64,000 nt of DNA, from the IMG/VR virus record IMGVR_UViG_3300021074_000002, positions 1 through 64,000 of that record. The stretch is one strand, 5' to 3'. A program made the position numbers and the translations under genes. Positions 11,001 through 23,000 of this stretch are shown piece after piece. The DNA comes from a virus. The first letter of the stretch is position 1. Every line of letters starts with the position of its first letter. The notes under the pieces are model-generated. The model had not been told where the DNA came from and ran no database searches. It saw only the letters and a program-made list of their open reading frames with translations.

Positions 11001-14000
11001 GTAAGTTTGCTATTAACATTAGCAATTACAGCTTTATCAATAGCGTCACCAGTTTGACCTACTTTAGCTGTACCATTGTCAATGACAGATGCTCTATCAT
11101 CAGGATAGAATTCTGTTGTAAGATTACCATCACCTAGAAGATTAACCTGCTTGTAGATAAAAGAGCCTTCAGCATCAACAACAGGATTTCCTTGGAGATC
11201 TCTAAGCTTCTGATAGCCATAGTATTCTTTGATTGAAAGATCACCTTTGGCCTTCATCTGTCCAAACTCATATCCAGTGATAGTCCAATTATCTAAGAAG
11301 TCAATATAATTGTCATCTGAAATAGCTATCTTCCTTGGGATCTTGATAAAGTCATGCTTACTCTCTAGGAAGTTGTATTTTGGATTAATCAATATGATAC
11401 GTCTATCACGACTGAGTTTGTGATTTTCTTCTTTACGTTGTTGTTTTTCTGCTTCACTAATTCCTTTTGGTATCTTTGGTATTTTAGGAAGATTGTATGT
11501 GAAATAATTAGTTAAAAGATTACCATAATCATCCTCATCACTATGTTCTTCGAAATATTTTGGAACGAATATTGGAACAATATCATCATCTTTCCAATTA
11601 GCTCTCTGGAATACACCATTTGCAAATGCTTCCAATTCATCAGAAATATTTAATCTATCAATGATAGGTTTGACCTTTGCTGCATAATCTTCCAAAGGAA
11701 TGATGTTTTTGAAACTCATAGATGTTTGATATGTTCCTTGAAGAAGAGCATAATCAACTAAGTTGTTATATAACACAGGATCTATATCTCTCAACTCTCT
11801 CATGAAGTCAGTGTACATATCCTCATCATATGCTTCCTTGAGATTGACTTTTAATTGTACACCTTTAGCTCCATCAGCTCTTTCAGATGTTCTAGTTTCA
11901 AAATCTTGTAATATCTGAACATCAGGATATTTTAATTTAGCAGCTTCAATTTGATTAGCTATAGAGTTTGGTCCCACTGTAAGTTCGTAAATTTTATCAC
12001 GCAAATTAAGAGTGGGGTCCATTTGTATAATATAATCCAGGAATGAAGCTTTAACCTTGCTGGCTATTTTATCAAAACTATCAGCACTTATGTACTTCAT
12101 ATGTTCATAAGTCCTCATTACTTTCTTAGTAATCTCTTTGAAGCGATTTTCTTCTAGTTTAAGTATAGCTCCCATACTTGACATAGCATAGTCTAACAAT
12201 TCTTTTTGTTTACCTATGTGACTATATTTCATCATATTCTCTACATCTGAGAATATGTTTATCTCCTTTGCTATTTCTGTCTTTGTCTTCTTCCTTGAGA
12301 ATGAATCAGAGTTAGTAAACCTCGTAGTGTCATAGTTTGTGGCTTGAGTCATTTCAAAACTGAACTCAGCCATTTTAGCATACTTCAAGAATTCAGTAAG
12401 GATCACACGCTGTTCAGCATTTTCTATATCATTAGCTACAAAACCTTTAGCAGCAAACTTTTCAATATTACTCTGAAGACTATTTATAGCAACAGTTGCA
12501 TTCTCTAATGCTTTCTTACTAGTTGGATAGTTAAGTTTAAGAAAATCATCCTGTACACTACTATTAAATAAAAATCTAGATCCTTTACTATCAAGATGTG
12601 CCAGATAGTTGAGAATTACTGGCTGATTCATAAATAATACAGTATTCTTACCACAACCAATTCTCTCTAAGAACATAAATGTACCAAGTGCAAGATCAGA
12701 ACTAATAATCTTCATGATGTATGGATCTTTAGCTACATCAACAAATGCTGTAGCATATCCAGAGAGTCTATCAGAAATGTATTGATCTCTTCCATCTTGT
12801 GTCTTTGTTCCAGACATAGATATATAACCATTAATTGTATTGTGAGGAAGCAACACCTTTCCATCACCTAATACAACTCTATCTGATTCATCTAAAGCTT
12901 TGAATCTTTCTGGATCAATAAATGCTCTAAACTTCTGTGTAAGACTTTGACCAGTAATATTTACAGCAGCAATACCAATCCACTTCTTAGCCATAACAAA
13001 TGAGTTCCTTAAAGAAGTCATATAGTTTCTGTTAAGCAGTCTATTCTTGATTCCAGACTCAGATTGATTTCTCCATGTATCTAAATCAGCTGCATCCTGT
13101 TTTAAACCAGCATCATCAACAGGAGCCATAAGTCTATCAAAGTTTTCAGGAAGAGTTATTAATTTCTCCAGAGAATCATAATATCCATTCTCTAAAGATT
13201 TTCTATACATACTTTCAACAAACTCTTCTCGTAGTGCTGCATCAAGTAGTTCTTCTGTTAACTCTTTCCTTTTTCCTAATAATCGATTAATCTGTGCAGT
13301 GATATATTCAGATGGTTTAAGATCTTGCTCATTAGCTTGATTGATGATTTCATTGATCATCCTTTCATGATTTTCATAAAAATCATAATCTTCATCTTCC
13401 AGAAGATCTATATTGTCTTCAATGTTAATAGTTTCAGATGATTCAAGCAATTTAAAGATATCCAACAATGTACCTCTAAACTCATCATATTTCATTATCT
13501 TTTTGATATCAAATAGAATAGTACGAGAAAATACATCACTAAAGAATTTCTTAGTTTCTTCTTCAGATCCTTGATATTCAACAAGTTTTACATCTCCCCT
13601 CTCATCAACATAGACTGATTTGAGATAGGTGTTCATTTTGTCAATATCGAAGTCAGATCCAGCCTTTGCTACAATTTCTGAAGGAACTACAATAGTATCT
13701 CCCATAGATTTATCTAAGAACCCTTTAACCCTAAACACTTCAATAGATGACATGGATTGTGTAGGAATACGAAATCCTATACCTGTTAAAATCTTCTGTC
13801 CTTCTGGTGTATTCAGATAATTAAGAATAGATTCATCTGTAGGAAATCTCTTTTTGTTAAAACTATCTTTAAACCAGTGAGGTAACAAGACTTCGCAATA
13901 ACGATCTTCTCTGGTATAAAATTTAAGAGTATCACTAGTAAGTCTTACATTCTTTTTATCTGCAGCAGACATTGCTTCGTATACTTCCCTGGTAACTTTT

Positions 14001-17000
14001 TCATAACCTGTTTTAGTCTTTTTAACAAGTCCTCTTCCTTCTTTAGCATTCTCCCAGAGAGTAACAGGTACTTGAACTTTAGGACCTCCACTCGTCTTTA
14101 AAGAAATTAGATTTTTGTTGATCATTGAATATAGAATATCTCTGATCTGTCTATATGCAGGAGAAGCTTCAAAAGGCATTGCAAATTGATCATTCTTATC
14201 TAAACGAATAGTATCTTTTACATTTTCAGATACTTTCCTTCTTAACATTTCATATTCAAGAGATTCTGAAATAGCTTTAGGATCTTCAAGTCTAAATTGT
14301 CCTTTACCTTCATCAATGATTCCTAATTTTTTGAGTAATCTTTGATATGCATGTTCATGTATTTTATTAAGAAAATCTACATTACGATCATATTCAGCTT
14401 GAGCTTCAGGAGAACTGGCAACACCATTGTTGAAAAAATCAAGACTGGCTATTTTAGTAATCTGAGATCCTCTGGTTTGTTCATGCGAATGTTCATAACT
14501 ATTTTCCACTTGAATACCATAAGCTTTCCAAGGTACTTGGATGATTGTATCATCTGCAAACTCTTCTTCATTAAATTGTCCATTCTTATAAAGACTATGT
14601 ACATTCTCAGCTCCTACCTTTCTGGCACTTGCAAATACAACATAGTCAATACTCTCTTTCCACATCTTTGTATAAAGTTTCTCAAGATTGGTTCCCTGGA
14701 CCATCTTAAAGTAAACAGGCATCTGAGACATTTTATCTAAGACTAGATTGATCTGTGTTTCATTGGCTTTTACACCTGATACAATAGGTTTCATTACCTC
14801 AGTGACATAATTAGGTTCAGGTCTTTTTAAGAGCTGTATATCGTGAGCTTTTAACGCTTCACTGATATATTTATATCCTGGTATATTCTGTCTTGTGTAA
14901 GCCATTTGCCACTGATGCCATATTTCAGCTTTAGTAGTCCATTGACCATTCTTAGTCTTAACTTCTCTATATGTATTATCCATTATAATAGAAAAACCAT
15001 CAGTCTCATCATAAGCTTTCTGATAAAACTCATGCTTTAACTTTATATCTGCCACTGTAACAGTAGTAGCATAATTCTTATGTAAATGATAACCTAATTC
15101 TCCAGGAGTATTATAATCAGAAGCTTGAAGATGAATTCCATCTACAGTGTTGTATTCTTGATTTAAAAATGTATTAAACTCATCAGTATTGAATGTTGTA
15201 CGTCTTGGGGATAAGAATGATTTGATACGTTTTGTCTCATCTAATCTACCATCAATAACATCAAACTGATAAGGATCACCAAACATGATCTTATGAAGTT
15301 CAATGTTGTTGATTATATAATTTGTATTTACAAACATTAGAATTTGATTCAATTCTTCTTGAGATAGTTTGAGTTTATTAATCTTATTATCAAGTCCTTG
15401 AAAGTTTGTAGTCTCTAAATTTTTATAACTGTATGTATCACTTTTATTGTCAAATGTAATCTGACCAGTTTTGATTAACAACTCTTTAGTCTCACTAACT
15501 GTATCATTAATAAACTGATCAACAGCACTATTTATATCTTTGATGTGTTCATCAACGTATGCTTCAATTTTAACTTGTGTAGAATTATCATGGATTAAAG
15601 CATTGATACCTTCAAGTGTTTTAGGAGAATAGTTACCAAGTATATCCTTGAAGAAACGAAGTTGTTTAGCCTTATCACCAACAGCTTTTAAAGACTCCCT
15701 ATTATCATAGTCAAGAGCCAGAGCAATCTCATCTGTTAGATATCCTCTAAAAGTAGAATGAATACTTTTTGAAGCTTTTTTATTCTGTATCTGTGAGAAG
15801 AGAATAGAATTACCAAGATTGATCATCCATTCCGTAGATGTATCAGCAGGAACAAGAACGTAATAGTTACCATTTAAGTTCTGGTTTATTTCCATACTTA
15901 TTCTATCTCCCAGACCAACTTTAGCTATACTAGTTCCTTTATTTTTATCAACAATTTTTCTACCCTGTATATATGATATATTAAGGTCTTTGATCTGAAC
16001 ACCTTTTTCATTAAAGAACAATCCTCCTTTTTTCAGAACAATGCTATTCCTTGAGAATACATCATTAAGTTCAGGTTTTGATTCAATGAGTTTATCACGA
16101 CTACCTGATTCATTGAAGTCATTAGCAAATACAGAAGCTACATTGTTCTCAGCATAATTTTGACTAACTGTACCATCAACATTAATGTGTGTGTTTTCCT
16201 GATGAGGATCATTGATATTAACCCATATGTTAGCTAAGATATTAAGAGGACCATTGATTCCTAAAATTTTACCCTTGATAGATCCTATCTCTGGAACTTT
16301 TTGAATATATTCTCTAATCCGTGAAGTAGCTATTTCAAAACTTTTTTTCTGATCAGCATTCATTCTAAAGTAGTCCTGCAACGTAAGTCCTATACCAATA
16401 GCATTGAGAAAGTCAATCATCTCGTTAGCTGTTTTTACAGGAAAACTTAATCTGATAGCAGCAGCTTTTGCTTCTTTCTCTGTCTTATAATTAAAGACAT
16501 CGCCAGCATAATCTACTACATCAAAAGTTCCATTCGCAAGAGGATTAATTTTTGCATCAAGTTTTTTAACCTTGTATACAGCTTTTACTCTTGTAAGTAT
16601 GGAAGTAGGTTCTGCAGCAATACTCTTCATCATTTCAAACCATCGCTGTTGGATTTGCTTAGAAGCACGAAATTGATCAGCACGAGCTGTATATACATCA
16701 CCATCACTAACAAATTGTATAAGAGCCTCAGGATGTTGCTTAGTAAAAGTTTGATAGAAATTAACAAATAGTCTCCAATCTTCTGCTTTAAAATCCTGAA
16801 AAGGAATAGTACCACTCTTTAAATCTCCACCTAAACGTGTAAATAATCTGATATAATTTGAATCTTTTCTTGCCAGTGCTTCTAATTTTTGGGTAACTCG
16901 TTTTACACTTGAAGTGTTTGAAAATCTATCTAACAGTGTTGCAAACACTTTACTAAAATTATTTATAAGATAACCATCTGCTATACTTGATCTTAGCAGT

Positions 17001-20000
17001 TTAGGAAGATTCATCGGTTTATCACCTTCCTGATTTAATGCTTCAGCTTGAGGAAGCGTAGCACTCACAATTCTAATAGCATAGGGAGAATAGGTTTTCC
17101 AATCTGTACTAAATGGTTCTGGAGCATAACTTCTATTCTCTGTACCACCATCGTTTATATCTGTAAAGTTTTCCTCATTAAGATTTATTCCTAATGTACG
17201 AATGATATCTTTAGTTCTAAGAAAGATCTGTTTGAATCTAGCAGGAGTAAGTTCCTCATAATATATTTCATCATCAATGTATTGTTCCTTAATTACATCA
17301 TATATTTGCTGACCAGTAACTTTTTCTGGATCAAACAATGCTTTCTTATTGTTACTGCCAAAGATAGCTTGGATAGCACGTATGGTCATATCCTGGACAT
17401 ACTGAGCTACAGCAGTATCTGACATATTTTCTACTTTACTATATTCAGCAGTTTCTAATTTTGTTTTCTCAGATATAACTCTATTCTTAAATTCACCTGT
17501 ATTAATTGCTTCAAACAGACTGGTCTTTAATGAAGGGTCTTTACCAAAGGTTTTAAAAAAATCTATTATAGCTCTAAAGAATCTAAGAACTCTTTCTCCC
17601 AAAGATCTTGCAGGAAGTTTACCAAGTTGAAACTCAGCAAAGTCATCCATAATTCTTTCTTTGATCATGAAATCACTAACCTGAGGATCATCTTTTTTAT
17701 AAGTCTTACCACTCTGTCTATCTACAAAAGATCCTGCACTGTTTCTAAATTCATCAATCAAAGCTTGTCGTTCCTCAGGAGTAAGAAAAGCTTTCCAAAT
17801 ACCTTCTCCTACTTCATGATATTCAGTTCCTCTGATTGATTTTTTATAGAACTTTATGACACCATTTTCAAATACACCCCAGGCTTCCTCATCATCAACG
17901 GTATTGATGATATTGTCCAAGACTTGATATGGCATATTAGGAAGATATGCTGCCATCCATTGCTTAAATAGTTCAAGTTCTTTATCTGTTAACCTTTGTT
18001 TACCAGCTTCAAGGGTTCCTACTTTTCTAAATTCACTATCAGGTTTACTATCTTTATCTCTTGTTACTTTTCCTGTAATCTTAGATGTTTTCGTAGGTGT
18101 AAGATGGGGAAGTGCTTTAAATATCTCTTCAGATAGATACTTTGCAGTTGATAATCCTTCAACATCGGGAAGAATAGTTATAATCTCTTCAGGATCAACT
18201 TTACCATTAGGCATCACTGATGCAAGTAATTGATTAATTTGAGTAGGTGTATATTCATCATCTACAAAATCTTTAAGAACCTTAAGTAAGGCAACCTCAG
18301 TTGATACAATAGGTTTTTCAGAAATTTTCTGTTTGACTTCTTCTTTAACTTCTTCTTTAACTTCTGGTTGAGAAAATGTAGCTAAATATGCATTGATCTT
18401 TTTTGTAATTTCTGCTATATTACTTGTAATCTTTAATTCCTTTTTTACATTAACTTCTGTAACAGTACCATCTTTCATAGTTGCCAACAATGCTTTAACA
18501 CCTCTTGTAGATATTACTGTTCCTAAACTATTTATAAATGTTTCAACAAGTGCAAGATCAATTGTACTTTCTACTTTTTGTTCTGGTTGTTTTACTTTTT
18601 CTTCTGGTTTAGCTGCTTTCTCTTTTTGTAATATAATTAAATTGGCCTCAATATAGTTCTTCATGAACTGTTTAACAAGCTTCTTAATAATAACATCTCT
18701 TTCAACTTGTGGTTTAGTCATATCTGACGCTCCAGATACATCTTCACCTTCTTTGTCTAATGTTGTAATAGCTATTCTTACAGTAGCAGGAGTATCAATA
18801 AGTTCTTTAAGTTTATCATTATCAATAATCTCAACTTCAATTTTTCCATTTTCAACAGTTCCTTTAAAATCCAAAGACTTATTATTCGCAAGAGGATAAT
18901 TATTTACTGAATTATCAAGTATGTAATTTCCAATTCTAACAGTTGTAGATTTAACATCCTTCTTAACAACCTTGACAGGAATATCAAAATCAACCATTGT
19001 AGCATATTTCTGCTCAAATGAATAAGGTACTAATGTTGTAGGTTTGGCAACACTAGTTGTAAGAGGAGTATTATCTATATTCCTTACAGTACCATCAGGA
19101 TTCTTAGATGACAATAGATAAATTTGATAATTAAACCATATTCTATCACTTTTTAAAATACCATTCTCAACATAATACTCTTTAAAAGAATTATTAAATT
19201 CATCTTTTAATGTTTTACCATTGACATTGTGATATGCTTTACCAATGAGATCAAGTATTGCATCTTTGTTTTCAGCTAGTTTTGTTAAGGCAAATGGTTT
19301 CTTTCCTATAGAAATAGTCATATCAGATGTATTGACAAAGAATTGATTATTTGAATCATTCTTGGCAACTGTACTGAAAAACAACACATTCTTTAGAAAA
19401 TTTGTATATTCTGTGTTAAACTTTATTTTTGTACCAGCTTTACTTTGACTAATAATATCATTAGTAAACTTTTGAATTACTTCAAAAATAGCCAGAGCTT
19501 GGTTTGATGAAAACTTATTATTGTTTAAAAACTGTAGAGTATCTCCATCCTGCAACACAGGTCTTCCATCTGAAAAAGGAATGTTCTGTCCTTGATGGTT
19601 AACTTTTCCTTCAGATGAAATAGCAATCAATATAACATTTGTTGCTATGTTATCTTCATCAACTAAAATTCCACCTACATGATTCTTTTCATATATAGTT
19701 TTACCAGCAACTAGTGTTATATTTTGTTTAGGAATTCCTCTTGATATAACAAATTTCTCAATTTTATATTGATCATTATAATTAAAAATGTCTACTCGTT
19801 TAGCAGCCCAAGCTTTAGCATTCTCTTCAAACTGTGCTTCCTGTCCAGTTCTTGCTCTATTGCCACCTTTAGAAGTTATTAATGAAGTGCTAGGCATTGT
19901 TTGAAAGATGACTCTATCTAAAATGCTATCAGTACGTGGACCTATTGGTGTATCAGTTAATTTGTCACCATTTATATTGACAAAGTAATCCTTAGATTTA

Positions 20001-23000
20001 CCCTCGCTATCTTTTTCTGTAATAACAAATACCTGTGCTATAAAACCTTTTTCTAAATTTCTTACAATTGCTTTAAATTCAGCTGTAGCAGCTTCTGCAT
20101 CAGTGGCCTTATATGATAATTGAGTAAGTCCTTTAAGTCCTAGTGCTTCTTCATTATTAGGAGTAACAAGAATAACTCCCATATTATTTCTATTCTTGAA
20201 CTTCTTTGCATTATTCAGAAAGACTCTACTTCTGGTTACATGAGGTTGTGATTTAGTAGGATCTTCATATTGTTCAGATTCTGTTATGCCTGATTTATGA
20301 AAGATCCATACATCCTTACGTAGACCTTCTTCTCCAGTTGATTCATTGGTAGGATCTCCTGCATTGATACCTCCAGAAGCAATATTCAAGTTTTTCAGTT
20401 CATTATCAATGCTCTCCTTATCCTTCATTAATTTCTCTTGCTCTGTCTGAATCTTTGCAAAGCCTTTCAGTTTATCTAAAGAAATATCACGAATGATTCC
20501 ATCCTGATCTTCTACCTTTACAGTACCATCAGGATTGAGTTTTATGATCTTTACTTTAGATGCAGCAGTTGCTTTTTCATTTATATCATTAGCAGCATCC
20601 TGAGCATCTTCTTTAGTAGGATAAACTAATGCTACTCCTGTAATAGGATTAGTAACTTTCCATTGTTGTCCTGACTTAACAGGTTTAACCTCTTTAGGTT
20701 TTTCTGCTTCATACTCTCTATCAAGTGATAACTCTTCATCTTCTCCTGCTCTATTTTTAAACACATGTTTAATAGGAACAACTTCTGCTTCTTCTTCTGG
20801 TACTTCTTGAGCCATCTTTAAAGCCTGCTCAAAATATTTGTCAAGTCCTTCACTATTAGATAGTTTATCATATATATCAGAAGCAGTTTCTCTCTGATAA
20901 TTAAGTCTATTAATATCCTTACCATAGATCATTAAATCAAGAGCCTTGTCAGTAGAAATAACTGGAGGTTGTGTAGCATCTTGATTATTCAGTTCAAAAT
21001 TTAATATCTTAGTGAATGACTCTACATCATGATCTTTTTCTAAAGCAAGACCAATTCGCTGAGCCATACTACGAAATGCTTCACTTTTTTTGATAAGAAC
21101 TTTTTTGTCTTTATAGATAGTAGTTAAAGCAATTGCTTCATCTAATTGTTTAGCTTGCTCTTCATAATCTTTGATTAAGTCTTTCAAAGATTCAGCGTTC
21201 ATAACTTTAGAAAGAATCTCTGTATTAAGTAAAGGATCTACTTTAATTAATTCTTGACCAATTGATTCAATTCTACTTTTATTATTTGGAGCAACACTTG
21301 CATAATATGCAAGATCTGTTTTCCAGGAATTAAATGTATTGTATTTTTGATTTTCAATCCATGCAAGTGAACCACTCTCAGCTTTCACATCATAATTAAA
21401 TGGATTTATAAATGTAGCATTCAAACTATCAACAGTCTTTTTAATATTATTCGCTTCATTTATAAGTGAGTCTACATAACTATCTACACTTTTCTTACTT
21501 GACTGATTAAAATCCATTCCAAAGGTCTGTTCAAAATCTTCTTTCTTAAGATCTTTGAGCATGTTAAGTTGATCTATTGTTATATCATGCATTCCTGAAG
21601 GAATACGTGAGGTTACATAACTGAAAAATAGATCTTGTTTTAAATTCTTATACTTATAGATATCTCCAGTTTTGACAGCATCTTCCATATCTTTTGTTAT
21701 CCCTACTGTAGTCAGAGTATCTGTATATTTATCACCAAGAGTTCCTGTAAGACCATGTTGATTTAACATATTTACAGTGGCATCAAGTCTTTTACTTGGA
21801 CTTTTACCTGCCATACGATCTATGACACTCATTCCAGCACCAGTTATCATAGCTGTAATAGCACCAATGAACATATTTTGAATACCTTCTGTAGTACCAA
21901 ATTGATCAGCTAGTCCAGTTAATGTAGAATTAACTGTTTCATTTACTGAGTCCCAATTTGTTCTATTGTTTGGATCTTTTAAATCTTTATATTTTCTTGT
22001 GTAATAATTATAAGTTCCACGTTCAGCAGCATACTGTCCACCTTCTTCATATACTCCTTCAGAAAACATAGTGGGTAGGGCAGGCTTAACTGTATCCCAC
22101 AACTTACCACCTACTGTAGTAGCTACTTTTTTCTCAAATGTATCTATTGAATCTTTTACAAGTCCTATCTTACCAGCATCAGCTATCTTCTTACTTAGTG
22201 TACCAGTAATAGTTTTAGGAGATACTTTATTAAATGCCCTAAATAGATTATCAAACTGAATAGCATTAGATACAGTGAGTAGAGCCATGTTAATACCAAA
22301 CCTGGTATTCATACCATCTGTAGCATAATTTTCTATTTCCTGAAGTTCTTCAGGAGTCATATCCTCGCCAGGATGTTCAAGTTGATACTGTTGAACTAAG
22401 TTCTCTTTAATTTGACGATATCCATCTCTAGCTTCTACACCAGCTTCTGTTCTGGCTGATCCATATATATTTAATCCCCAACGTAATGCACTACCTACTT
22501 TTACAACAGCAGCCATTTCTCCAAGTCTTTGAACAGTAAGTAGTTGTTGTGTTCCTTTGGCAAGATTTGCTCCTACCTCAAGAGCTTTCTCAACATCATT
22601 GGTTCCTGTAAAGAGTTTGTTTAAATACAAAGAAGCTTTTCCTACTTGAGAACTAATTGTAGCAGGAGTTCCTATTCCTGATGTCAATGCTCCAATAATT
22701 GCATCCTGAGCTAAAGCTCCACCAATCGCACCAATTGTAAAACCTAGATTCTTAATAACCATATCTCCCCAGAAATTAGCTGATCCTTCTGTAAAAGGTA
22801 CAGCTGATTTAAAAGGATGTAGTTTTTCATATCTGGTATAATAGTTAGGAAACTTATTCTCAATATTTTTTAACCAGTTATCAATAGATCCTTCAAATCC
22901 ATCAGGATCTCCTGATAGTTCTGAGAATTTACCATTCTGAATTGCTGATATAGTATTTGGGATTGTAGCAAAACTCTGAGCAAATGTACCAATTCCAGTA

